A stretch of 64,000 nucleotides of DNA from Agapanthus africanus (taxonomy: Eukaryota > Streptophyta > Magnoliopsida > Asparagales > Amaryllidaceae), in the NCBI GenBank assembly GCA_030015575.1, contig CM057338.1, positions 633,012,189 to 633,076,188 on the forward strand, read 5' to 3'. The notes below the pieces were generated by a model. That model was given only the letters and a program-made list of their open reading frames with translations. It ran no database searches and was not told where the DNA came from. Numbering within the stretch: the stretch's first letter is position 1; each line of letters starts with the position of its first letter. Position numbers and translations under genes: made by a program. This document shows positions 46,125-57,858 of this stretch, piece by piece.

Positions 46125-47459
46125 TCACAGAAGGATCCAACGTATTAGTCGACCTTTTGCATCTTTCTTTGCCAGAAGATATTTTAAAGCGGAATGGTCA
46201 GTATACACAACTATATGTGAGCCAATTAAGTAAGGCCTGAATTTTTCTAATGCAAATACAACCGCTAAGAGTTCTTTTTCTGTGGTTGTATAATTGATTT
46301 GCATATCATTCAGGGTCTTACTTGCATAGTATATCACGTGTGGCATCTTTTCGATGTGCTGTCCTAAGACTGCACCTATTGCAAAATCAGATGCGTCACA
46401 CATCAGCTCAAAGGGGTAGTCCCAGTTTGGTGATGATAAAACGGGGGCTGAAGTGAGTGAGTGTTTAAGTGAGTCGAAAGCTGTCTCGCAGTCCGAGTCA
46501 AAATGGAAGGTCGTATCCTTGGCCAGGAGAAGAGTTGAAGGTCTAGCAATTTTGCTAAAGTCCTTAATGAATCTCCTATAAAAGCCCGCATGGCCAAGGA
46601 AAGATCGAATATCTTTAACGCTTTTGGGATGAGGGAGGTTTTGAATGACATCTACCTTAGCTCTGTCAACCTCAATGCCTTTCTGTGAAATGACATGTCC
46701 AAGTACTATTCTTTCTTGGACCATAAAATGGCATTTTTCCCAGTTCAAAGTCAAGTTCTTCTCTTTGCAACGAGTAAGAACAGCGTCAAGATTCGCTAGG
46801 CAATCAGAAAAAGAGTCTCCAAAAATCGAGAAATTGTCCATAAAGATCTCCAGAAAATTCTCTACCATATCAGAGAATATCCCCATCATACACCGCTGAA
46901 AGGTAGCGGGAGCATTGCATAACCCAAAGGGCATGCGACTGTAAGCAAAGGTACCAAAAGGATAAGTAAAAGTGGTTTTATCTTGATTCTTTTTGGCGAT
47001 GGGGACCTGATTATAGCCTGAGTATCCGTCCATAAAACAATAATACTCTCGTCCCGCTAAGCGTTCCAGCATTTGATCAATGAATGGTAGAGGAAAATGG
47101 TCTTTTCTCATGGCAGCGTTGAGTTTTCTATAATCAATACATACACGCCACCCAGTTTGGGCGCGTGTCTGAATCAACTCATTTGCCTCATTGGTTATAA
47201 CAGTGATGCCGGATTTCTTAGGAACAACATGTATAGGACTCACCCACTGGCTATCGGAGATGGGGTATATAATACCATTATCTAAGCATTTGACGATCTC
47301 TTTCATTACAGCTTCCTTCATGACGGGATTTAACCGTCTCTGTGGTTCTCGGGTCGGTCTGGCATCATCCATCACATGTATATGATGTTCAACTATTAAG
47401 GGACTAATCCCTTTGATGTCCGCCATAATCCAACCAAACGCCTCTTTGTTAGATCTCAA
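46125..47459 (-). pseudogene. Reverse transcriptase and RNase H of element K
   Basis: 444 codons on the minus strand with VCIDYRKLNAAMRKDHFPLP, MDGYSGYNQVPI, RMPFGLCNAPATFQRCMM and LGHAGFYRRFI. RNase H follows, with FELMCDASDFAIGAVLG, TTTEKELLAVVFALEKFR and VYTDHSALKYLL. The wording is that of Athila elements. Part of a broken element. Confidence 0.93.
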
Positions 47460-47480
47460 TACCGATAAAAGTGCATTCTC

Positions 47481-49058
47481 TTACTCTAATGCTAGAGAAG
47501 CGGAAATTATAACCGGTAAAGTCTCCTTCTCACCTAAATAAGCATATTTCAGATGAGGCGGTAAAATTTTGAGATCTAATTCAGGCGGAGAAATGATAGA
47601 AGGAGGTATCATTGAGTGATTTTTGGATTTACAAAGAAGCTCAGAGCCTGTGAAAGATACAGACTCTGGCGGAGTAAAGTCAGGAGTGCAGGACTCAAGT
47701 GTAGAGAAAGTGTCCTCACTAAGATCATGTGTGAAATCAAACAGAGATGTGGTAATGTCATCGAGATCAGTAAAGCAAAGTTCCTCGGCTCCACAACTAT
47801 CGGGAGCGATCTCATGGACAGAGCACACATCTAAAATATGAGCAAAGGGTTCTGATGGCTGACTTCCAACTTTGTAGATATTTAGTTCAATGGTCATATT
47901 TCCAAATGATAAGTTCATTGAACCATTTCTACAGTTTATAACAGTGTTGGAAGTGGCAAGGAAAGGACGACCCAGAATTACCGGAATTTGGCCCCGGGGG
48001 TTTGCTACAGGATGTGTGTCGAGCACAATGAAGTCTACAGGGAAAACAAATTCCCCGACCTTTATCAATACATCTTCTAATTCACCCCTTGGTTTGGTGA
48101 TAGATCGGTCTGTCATCTGGAGAGTGCAGTGAGCAGGTTTCAGCTCTCCAATCCCTAATTGCTCATAGACAGAATAAGGGAGCAAGTTAACACTTGCGCC
48201 AAGGTCTAAAAGAGCACGATTTATGTTTTTACCCCCAATAGAAATCGATATCGTAGGACATCCTGGGTCCTTTCGTTTCTTTGGTAGCTGGGGAATAAAA
48301 GCAGTGCTGATATTATTAGACATAAAGACCTTCTTCGGCACTTGAGTCTTTCTCTTCCTAGTGCACAAGTCCTTAAGAATTTTCGCATAAGCGGGTACTT
48401 GTTGAATCGCATCTAGGAGAGGGATATTGATGTTAACCTGTTTGAACATTTCCAAAATTTTCTCCATATGAGGACTCGTTCTATTTGCCCTTAACCGGTT
48501 CGGATAAGGAGCTTTCGCAATAAGCGCAGGGTCCATCACAGGAGAAGGAAGAGGGGGTAGACGAGGTCCCAAAAGAGGTGTGGGGACCGTCTGTGGAGAA
48601 CTATAAGGGTTGGGAGAAGGTGTCGAGCCTAGTGGGAAATAGAGAATAGGCTCTCGAGAAGATGGTGTGGTAGAAGAAGAAGGATCAGAAGGAGAAGTAT
48701 GTGTGTATGGAAAGGTCTCAGCCGGGGTGTTGATATGATTTTCAGTATCATCAATACCTTCCCCGACATGATTGTTCAGCACTCTTCCCGATTTCAACGT
48801 TGTGACGGCATTTACATTGTAATGCCCAGGATTCTGTAGGGGTTGAGAGGGAAGTTTCCCTTTTTCTCTCGCATTCATTTCGGCTTTTAGGCGTGCGATT
48901 TTAGCTTCCATCGATCTGATACTCTCAGCTTGGGACGCTGAGTTTTTCTTTATCTCACTGACGGAAGATTTAACCTCAGTCGAAACCTCTATGAAATTTG
49001 ATAAAAGTGATTTCATGGTTTGAGTGAATTGAGAGAACTCGTCAGAACAGGACTGCAT
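47481..49058 (-). pseudogene. Gag C-terminal part and protease of element K
   Basis: 525 codons on the minus strand. A coiled, lysine-rich stretch and a proline/serine-rich linker come first. The aspartic protease then follows, with RALLDLGASVNLLPYSVYEQL and VILGRPFLAT, the DLGASVN form usual in Athila-type elements. The frame ends close to the reverse transcriptase part. Part of a broken element. Confidence 0.88.
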
Positions 49059-49235
49059 AGGATTAGACTGTGCAGGAGTGTTGCCCTGGTTTTGGAAATT
49101 TTGTGACTGATAGGGGTGCTGAATGAGTTGAAGGGGTTGCTGTTGTGGTGGAGGAAGAGCCCTTTGAAAATTATTCGTGTTTGGAACCGTATTTTGAGAT
49201 TGGTTTTGGTTCCAAGCGAAATTCGGGTGATTCCT

Positions 49236-50173
49236 TCAACCCTGATTGTACGTGGAAGAATATGGATCGTTTCGAGGTCTTTGAAATGCGGCATTAGAAT
49301 GCTCGTGACCTTGAAACGCAGAGTTTAATGGACATTCTTCCGTTAAATGAGACGGATCAGAACAGCACCCACAAACAGTTTTGGGGAGCGACACTGGGTT
49401 TAGGGAGGCTGCTGCAAATTTGTGTTCCATAGCGTCGAGCTTCTTTTGCATTGCTGCCATCTCAGCTCGAACGCCTATGGACACGTCTATTTGGTGTACG
49501 CCACCCCTATTCAATGGTTGGGTTCCACTCTCCCACTGTAGTGATTTTTCAGCGAACTCTTCTAAATACTTCCAAGCTTCCCCATCATCTTTGGTCATAA
49601 AAGTACCTTGACACATGTTTTCAAGGCTCTGTTTAGTGTTTGGGTTAATGCCCTCATAAATGATTCGACAAAGCTCCCATCTCGGGATGCCGTGATGAGG
49701 ACATTGAACCAATAGATCCTTGAAACGTTCAAAGCATTTTGAAAATGGTTCAGCAGGGAGCTGGGCAAATTGATTCAGTTCACTACGGATTCGAGCTGTC
49801 TTTTGTATTGGGTAAAATTTCTTAAGGAATGCAGCGACGAATTCTTCCCAATTCGTAATAGAGTGTGCGGTAGTGTTATATAGCCACTTCTCGGCTATAT
49901 CGCACAAAGTAAATGGAAGAAGTCGTAGACGCATAGCATCCACTGAAAGTTATGACGCACCCATCATTGCGCATACGTTTTCAAATTTGGTAATGAAAAC
50001 GTAAGCGTCCTCAGTCTCGAGTCCGTGGAATTTGGGTAAAAGATTGATATACTGGGGCTTAATCTCAAAGTTATCCCCATTGGCTGGTGGTGTGGATAAG
50101 CAGGTCGAAAGAGGACCTCGAATAGGGTAGCACCTCTCCTGGAGAGAGATGCGGGGTGGATTCTACGCACCAA
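49236..50173 (-). pseudogene. Gag of element K
   Basis: Minus-strand translation gives LRLLPFTLCDIAEKWLYN, TNWEEFVAAFLKKFYP, SKCFERFKDLLVQCPHHGIP and a cysteine-rich CGCCSDPSHLTEEC zinc knuckle near 49370, the gag of Athila elements that forms the particle core. Part of a broken element. Confidence 0.88.
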
Positions 50174-51311
50174 CGGACGGCGGCAGATTAGGGTTAAAGA
50201 AGTTTGATGGATTCGGATCCATCGGTGTGGGTGTGATAGTAGGTAAAGAAAAGGTAAATGGAGAAATATCGACTTCGGAGTCGATAAAGGGTACGCGGAC
50301 TAAACGGGCACTAGAATCCTGTGTCCAGCCTATCTTGCACTAAAAAGGGTTAGTACAAGTGGCAGCGTTGACTTATAATTAGGGGTAATGAATGAATGCG
50401 GTGCTTGCTTTTGAAAAAGGGACGGATTTTTGAAAAAATGATGCGACAAAACAAATGCAGCACACAAACCCTAGAATCTAGTGGTCACCTAGGTCCGGCT
50501 CTAGACCGCTCCTAACTGCCAAAAGACAAGTCGCAGGATAGAATCCTCCACTGCCTCTTTGTCCCCCTGTGGCCGGATAAGTGCCAGGTAAGTGGGAAGG
50601 TACTCCACTACGTAAGTAGTGGGCCTAATTAAAAACCACTAGCCTTAGACACACTCGCCTTAGGCACCACAAGAAAACGCGGATAAGCAATGAATTACCC
50701 ACGGCCTTCTTTTGTCCTAATTGAGCGCGACAGTCCTTAGAGTTTTCTCTAGATTTCTTTTAGTTAATGTGGGTCAATGCGGATGCAAGTTTTATGGTTT
50801 TCGGGGCCTAGGAAGGGTAATGAAATCCCCACCTAATTTGGATTTGGCCGTGCCCCTTAATATCCGTATTATAATGCAAACAACCAAGAAATCAAAATCA
50901 TGCACAAATTTAATTTTGCTTTTGCGGCGCTGCGATTATTTGCAAAGAAACCTGCAGAAAATTGTTAGTTGGAGCTAAAAGAGGAGAGAGGAGAAGGTAA
51001 GAAAATACCTGAAGCAAAAATTTTGCAGAGATCCTCCAAGACTGCCGCGGTTCTGCCGCAATAGGGCCTTTCTGCCGCTCTTCCGAGGTCCGATGATGAG
51101 ATCACCCCACCAAAATTTTTCAGGGAACTTCTGTAGACTCCCACTGCTCTCTGGTATTTTCCAAAAATTTTCTTCAATTGCCAAACAGCTCCAGATTTCC
51201 TTGCAATGAACCACAACAAATCGTTTAGGGTTTGCACGAATTTTGATCTCAAAATAACAATGGAATAATTCTTTCAATTCAAACTATAATATGAAACGAA
51301 TTAGCGCGCGA
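50174..51311 (-). other. Leader of element K
   Basis: Untranslated region between PBS and gag. From 50631 on it is almost identical to the extra copy at 40592-41272. The open stretches at 50721-50978 and 40682-40939 are products of that duplication and not genes. Confidence 0.7.
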
Positions 51312-51329
51312 TCCCCGGCAACGGCGCCA
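51312..51329 (-). other. Primer-binding site of element K
   Basis: TGGCGCCGTTGCCGGGGA on the minus strand, three bases inside the 5' LTR edge. This is the PBS sequence I know from Athila-group gypsy elements. A slightly diverged second copy lies beside the other LTR near 41273-41290. Confidence 0.85.
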
Positions 51330-51332
51330 TTT

Positions 51333-53269
51333 TGATTGTTACAATTTCCGGATTGTGTAATGTAAAAGTATCGAATCAAATAGTCCCCGATTTCGGCGCT
51401 ATTGATTGATCGTAAAATGCGAGACTGAGTAAGTAAATCAAATCGATAAGAGTCTCTTTGTGTCGGTAATTAGAAAATTGAATAAAGTTCACAATCAAAA
51501 AATTATATTTGACCGCAATCAACTACGGTGTCAGTTGTAGATCATACGCGAGTGCGGATCGTCCACAGGGATTGTGCGATTCGTTTTTATATTTGATTTG
51601 TTTGAATCGAAAAGTTAATTGAAAAGAAAAGAAAACATGATTCAAGAATTTATCGATTGATTCAGGTGTCACGATGTTTAATCAAGAATCAAGAAACTGA
51701 TAAACAAATCAAGAATCGGTGTTTCGATGATATTTCCAACCAAAATGTCAAGAATCTAAATGAGGCTCGTAGGAATCGATCGGATTTATAGACGTGATGT
51801 AATTTCAAGATTTCGTGTTCTTGTCCTTCGAAGGATTGATACTAGATCGATGATGATCGACGAGAGTTAGGGCTTTCTTGATGAAACTAGGGTTTCATCG
51901 TTTAACCCTTGTTCTTTCGTAGATATCATTCACATTCTAGCCTCTAGCAATTTCAAGAAACGATCGTAACTCCCCAATCTCGACGATATCAATCAAGAAA
52001 GCATCGCAACGAATTGGGTCGTCGATTCTTGAACTTGCTAGGGTTTACAAAACTCGTAGGACTCAAGAATCGATTTAAGATATATTATATCATCATTCTA
52101 TTGATCGTCTCGACTCCTCGACGAGCGGAGTATTACTCAAACATCATCACACAGAAAGTATTCAAGAATTGAAAAGATATCATGATGCGAGAATTTAAAG
52201 AAAACAAGATAAAAGAATATCACCTTTTATTTATATCAACAATTTGATTATGGTCGCTCAAGAACTACAAGAGGAAGAACTAAATTGTTGAATTGGTGTC
52301 GCTCGGCTCCGTGAATCGCGGATCGTCTTGGACCACTTGCTCTGTTGAAGATCGGCTCGGCTCATAAAAGGTTGCAAGGCTTCTTGCTTGATGGGTACTC
52401 GGGATCTTGGCTTTTGATTGGAATTTAGGGTTAGGGTTTCACACAAGTCCTCTCACTAGACTTGTGGAAGAAGAAGGGGGTAAAATGGCTCTAGTTTGAT
52501 ACTAGAATTGGGTAAAGATCATTAGATTTATAACCCTAGGTCTAGGCTTCTATTTATAGACTTCCCAAACCCTAGGTCTTTGTGAAGTTCCCTCCAAAAG
52601 TTTGTTGAGGAGCTTCTAGAAAGAGTTTGTTAGGCTTAGCTTAGGGTTTAAGCTAGGGTTTAAGAAGAAGTTTCTAGAATGATAGGCTAGTTTAGTGTTG
52701 ATCCCAAAGCTTGCTGATCTGGCAGAAGTATCTGGAGTCTTCTGGAATTTGTTGTGCCTTTTTGAGGTGTAGGAATACAGGTAAGAATTGTGGCCCGAAA
52801 TTTAAGTGGTGACGTCGACAAGCCGCCGCGGAACCGCGGCTCAAGCCAGCTCCGGCCGCGGTTCCGCGGCCATGTTGGCTCATTGGGGCTTCAAACTTCC
52901 TGTGTTGATTTTTGATGTCTTCAAGTACATTCTCTGATATGTTGAATTCCTGAATCCCCTTTACATTAATACCAGATTCCAAATCTTTGAGTTGGCGTCA
53001 TGTTTGATCGGTACCATGTACATTTTGGCCTTTCTTCTGGATTTTCCTGCACAGATCTCAAAACAAGTGTTGCGCAAATGTAGGGATGATGCGATGCCAT
53101 GAAATGTGGTCAATTTCCTTTATAGTGTCGGTTTTAGAGTCTAATACATGCAATATGATATTTTGCGACAGTTTTGCTAATATGTGAAATATGAATGCCG
53201 AACACTTCTATATGAATGCAAATGATGAGGAAATTGCCGGCTAAAATATGCAAAATTTTCGACTAATCA
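51333..53269 (-). repeat. 5' LTR of element K
   Basis: 1937 bp, TGATTAGTCG...ACAATCA on the minus strand. It is about 99% identical by eye to 41294-43231. The CCGCGG inverted pair lies at 52826-52869. Confidence 0.88.
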
Positions 53270-54375
53270 TCTCCCACTGGACTCTAGAACCCGGTTACTT
53301 GTGCTCCCCTCCTTGGGTCTATCATAATGCGGAAAAGTAAATAATATACAACAATGGTGACATCATCCTCTACCCGGAAGTGCCCCAATAAAAGAATATT
53401 ACATACATTTAATTTTACATGAATGAAAATAAAAACTCTCATCTCACATAAAACCCCTGGCTATGCAAAACGCGACGATCCAATATTACATATCACAACA
53501 ACACATAACATCACATGTCATCAACGTAAGTAAATATGCGTATCCCAATTGTCGTTGACATATTGCAACGAAACCAGCGATACACCACATATTACACTTA
53601 CGATCACAGAAAAAACTAGACGATGTTAAATATTCCGATCGAATCAACAAACATCCACAATTACCCAAAAAGCTCAACTCTTGAGTGTAGTTTAAATTAT
53701 TCAGCACATCCTACAGTACCAATGGACCAGCCGTAGAAGGGTCAACCAACGCCTCACATGTGGCACCGCTGAACCACCACAAACCCGAGGGTTTAGTGGC
53801 GGTTCTGACGGTCACATAATTGAGTTAAGGTTTTGTTCTTTTAGAGGGTTCATCGCATAACTTGCATGATGTTTGAATGCTTTTTAACTACGGAAAAAAT
53901 CCAACACTTGGAAAATTTTCCGGCAAGGGTTAAAGCGGGTATTTGATATCCGATCGAACTTTTTAACACTGTCTAAAGTAACCCGAAAACAGTTAGAATT
54001 ACGACTACGAAACACTCCGAGTGGCCTTTATAGTAAATTAATATCACATGAAAATTTAGCAAAAATAAACAACACCTTAAACACCAAATCCCAGAGCACA
54101 GATCATGAAAAAAATTAGGGACCAAAATTCTACACTGGGGCCGGCCACCTCGGCCAAAACACCCATGTGCTCGGTCAAAATCCGAGCACAGGGTCTCAAT
54201 TTTCTTCCATGTTCCTATAATCACTTAAATATCATTCTGTACTTGTTTAAAAAAATTTTCAGGGCCATTTAAAAATCGACAGAAACCCGTATTTGGTGTT
54301 TCAAGTTTCGGAGTTCGTTTTGGTTTCGTAATCTAACAATATCCGTTTAATTCTCTAGCTAGGCTCTGATAAAAC
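53270..54375 (-). other. Leader of element B with PBS
   Basis: Between K and the B LTR end. At 54361-54375 the plus strand reads AGGCTCTGATAAAAC, the reverse of a Copia tRNA-Met-type PBS, directly beside the LTR end TGTAGGG. The rest is non-coding and partly alignable to the leaders of A and I. Confidence 0.7.
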
Positions 54376-54526
54376 TGTAGGGTTCCTATGAACGACAACA
54401 AGATTTCGGGAGGCATCGTCCATGCTATTTTCAAAAATATGCCGTTTTAAAGAACCCTAAACTAGAATCGATAACTAGAGAATCATACGAAACAACATGT
54501 ATACTATTTTACATCTAAGTGATAAC

Positions 54527-56567
54527 CGTAGGGTTCCTAGGCACACTAATGAGGTCTCACATGGTATCAACCATGCTAATTTCAAACTTTACAAGTGCCG
54601 AGAAACCCTAATACGGATCGTTAACTAGAATTTTAGGCGAAAAACGAAAACTAGTAAACAACTTTACTAAGAAGTGAACGGAAATACAACCTTTGTAGAT
54701 CCGGTCCTCCACCTCCATAGCTCCGTGATGATGTCTCCTCACTGCGATCATCGGATCCCGGGCTCTAGCGTCGGCTTCATCGGAGAAATGGGCGGGCTAG
54801 GTCATCGACTTCGATGCCGAAGATGATCTACATCGAGGCATCACAAGATCAAGCTCCCACTTCACCAAGTCATGAAACTTGTGAAGAAAACACCCTATAC
54901 TACTTGGCAAGAGGTAGAGGATGAAGAAATAGGAAGTGGGTTCACTTCAGAATTGGATTTCTCACTCTTATTCTCAAGTTGCCATTGATGGTGGCATAGT
55001 TTCTTCATGTTGAAGATGAAGAAGAAGAAGAAGAAAGAATATATGATAAGTTATTTTTTTAAAAGAAAAATAATATGAATGCTTATCATATTCTAACCAT
55101 GGTTATGTGTAGATAATTGACTAAGGTTAGATGAATGGTTAGGGTTTTGGAGATGAAGACAAAATGGTCACTTGAGTCAAAGTTGCATGAAGCTTCAAGA
55201 AGCTTCATGTATGAAAGCAACCATTATGTTTTCATTTCTCATTTCTTTTTAATCCAAATTAAAAAGATAAATGAATGAACAAATAAATAAAAACCCTAAC
55301 CATTTACTTAACCAAGGTTTAATTCTTTACACAAACCCTAGCACTGATGTATCATCAAACATGATACAATCAAGTGAGAAAATCCTTTTAAAGTGAACCA
55401 ATACTAGTTAATACAAAGTAATATATCAAATATATAATTATGCATTAAATCATTAAATCAACACTTGATTTAACGATCCGGTCATATCGCACATAACCGA
55501 CTAATATCCATTGTATCGGCTTATCGAATCAATCCTCGATTCGATAACTAGGTTATATCGCATACAACCAATCGATACATTTATCGCGAGAATAGAATAC
55601 GGTATCACATATACGCATTATTCTCGGTCCCGCACATATCTCATATGCGCTCCTATTTCGTTTCGCTTGAGCCAGGAAACCTCTGTGTAGGACTCTAAAG
55701 ACTCGTCAATACGCCGGCAGCAGGTGATGATCATATCAAACACCCACAAGCCGCAAGCGGTCTGCTAAACGTAACGGCCACCTGGGTATTGAGCGATCAG
55801 AAGATCGACGAGCAAGCCCGCTCACACTCCTGTGAATCCAACCAGTAACACTTACCGTACAGTCCGGTCTCGTCCTGTGAATCCTACATTTGCGCAACAT
55901 CAACTCCCTATACCGGGTGAGACGAATCCCCTCCTATCGCTCATTGCCTCCATATGATTCGGGATTGTACCCAAAAACCACCGTTTTGCACGCCCTCTTG
56001 GACGTGGTAAGGTGGAAATCAAAGCACAGTGGGAACCACACAAGACTCTATGACGATCTTGGATCAACAGACTACTCTGTACCAGTGTCACCAGAGAACT
56101 GCCATCTGACGTAAGGTATAATACCATCTGGGAGTTCTCGGCGAGTCCGTCCAGTGTACCCAGTCTCCACTGAGCACCCGTATATCATCTCTGATGTCAA
56201 ACACCAATGGATATGGGATCATCCATCGCCCATCTGTATGGGTCGAGAAGGTATACGCTAGTCTACTCTGGTATATCGATGCCCCGTCTCGATACACCCA
56301 CGACTAGGGACCTTAAAGGATGTACTTATGGACTACCATGTCCCCACTAGTATGATCCGCATCATAGTCCAGGTAGTCAAGTACACATCCTAAGGGCTTT
56401 ACCAACATGTAACAGAGAGGCAATCAGTGTACACGTTAAGGTAAAGAGTAACCAGATAGCATACTATCATGTCGAGCAAGAAAGTCCTTCCTATATATGT
56501 CCAAGCATCCACTACAATATACATCCTATGTATTGTAATGGCCTCTAGGGCATACATATAACTAACA
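54527..56567 (-). repeat. Divergent Angela-like LTR 'D'
   Basis: About 2041 bp on the minus strand, starting TGTTAGTTATATGTATGCCC next to a PPT (minus strand GCAAATGGGAGAT) and ending near GGAACCCTACG. It is collinear with the B and C LTRs but clearly more diverged. It contains a (GAA)n run near 55017-55035. It abuts a 151-bp copy of the B LTR end at 54376-54526, so this place is a composite of two LTRs. Confidence 0.78.
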
Positions 56568-57858
56568 ATCTCCCATTTGCACTAGGGCCATCTGATAGCA
56601 GTGGTTGTAGTATCTCATACTCAACCATCCCATAAAAGTCTCTCTCTGGGAAAAGGCCTTTGTGAGTGGATCCGCCGTGTTGTCCTCTGAGTCTACTCTC
56701 TTAACCTCGATCACCCTGGAGATCAACCATCTCCATGATCAGGTGATACTGCCTTAGAATATGTCTGGATCACTGATGGGACGGACGTTCCTTGGCATAA
56801 GCCACAACTCCATTGTCACACAATGGGAGGAACTAAATTCATCTCATGAACTAATATACACCCAGACTTCCTCTTTGGTAGCATCTTAAGTAGCGATGTA
56901 TCCAGCTTTTATCGTCTAGTATGCCACGGTATCTAGCTTGGAACTCTTCCAACATACCGTCCCTTTACCAAGGGTAAAGACAATGCCTGTGACTGACATT
57001 CAGTCGTCCTTATCATCCTGGAACACTTCCAGTGATTCTCCCCGGGATCGATTGATACCATCTCACCACAACTAGTGAGTATCCTAACATCCATTTAGAT
57101 CTATCTCATAGATCTAAAACCCAGGATTTATTAGGTATCACTTTGATCCTATGTGGAGAATCATTGTGATAAGCGGAGATTGATCGAGCGTAGCATAGGA
57201 AACTCCTTCCCTATCAAGAGTATGTTATCCACGTACTCTACAAGGATCGTCACAATACTCCCTACTACTTTTTTGTTTATACAAGGTTCATCTACCGTTT
57301 TGATGATATCAAACTCTTTGACTCATCCATCAAAACAGATGTTCCAACTCCGTGATGTCTGCTTTATCCTATAAAGCATCTTGCACATGTTTCCGCTGCT
57401 CCCACTGTCTACGAAGCTCTCTGGCTGTGTACTTATAGACGCTCTCTTCTAAAACATCATTTAGAAAAGCAGTCATGACACCCAACCACCAGATATCGTA
57501 GTCATGGTCTGTAGCCGTGGCAAGTAGGATCTGGATGGACTTAAGCATAGATTTTTAGAAAAGGTTTCATCATAATCCATACCTGGTTAATGATGCAAAC
57601 CTTTAACAAGTCTAGCTTTGAAAGTCTTAACTTTTCGATGTACACCAAGTAATCTTCTCAAGATATACTTTCTCCTGATGGGGATTTAACCCTTCAGATA
57701 AAGCAACTAAAGTCCATACTTTGTTGGTGTACATGGATTCCATCTCAGATCGCTAAGCATCCAGCCATTCTTACAGAGTCCCACTCCTGATGGCCAGCTC
57801 GAAACTAGTTGGGTCATCATCTCATGATGCAATCCTCGCTCCTACTGTCATAGAGAAA
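56568..57858 (-). pseudogene. Decayed Copia pol end of element D
   Basis: Nucleotide similarity to the pol of element B (36904-38530) is visible along the whole stretch, for example ATGGATTCCATCTCAGATCG near 57731 and CAGATGTTCCAACTCC near 57337. The order of reverse transcriptase to RNase H runs on the minus strand. The stretch is heavily broken and older than B. It is cut at 57858 by element I, and its remainder should lie beyond the window. Confidence 0.82.

Larger units (their letters stand above)
40592..53269 (-). mobile_element. Athila-like Ty3-gypsy element 'K' with an extra leader copy
   Basis: Minus-strand order: 5' LTR 53269-51333 (1937 bp), PBS (51329-51312), leader, gag, protease, reverse transcriptase/RNase H, integrase, non-coding 3' tract, PPT (43246-43232) and 3' LTR 43231-41294 (1938 bp). 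Beyond the 3' LTR the sequence continues for 702 bp (41293-40592) with a second copy of PBS and leader. The 2640-bp blocks 40592-43231 and 50631-53269 are therefore direct repeats. LTRs start TGATTAGTCG and end ACAATCA. Protein motifs are those of the Athila group. The two LTRs differ by about 1% by eye, so the insertion is young, but the coding region is broken by a handful of breaks. No envelope-like frame is seen. Confidence 0.88.
18542..54526 (-). mobile_element. Angela-like Ty1-copia element 'B', gag-poor, split by A and K
   Basis: Minus-strand order from high to low coordinate: 151 bp of LTR end (54526-54376), PBS (near 54375-54361), leader (to 53270), insertion K, leader remainder (to about 40190), a minimal gag start, pol (39990-36904), PPT (36904-36890) and the 3' LTR (36889-18542, split by A). 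The intact 3' LTR is about 2201 bp without insertions, begins TGTTAGTTG and ends GGAACCCTACA. The protein style (RGGEYLS-type integrase, YVDDILLIG reverse transcriptase) and the LTR/PPT sequences match the Angela/BARE lineage. The element is broken, with a small number of breaks in pol and gag essentially absent, so it was probably moved by proteins from relatives. Confidence 0.85.
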
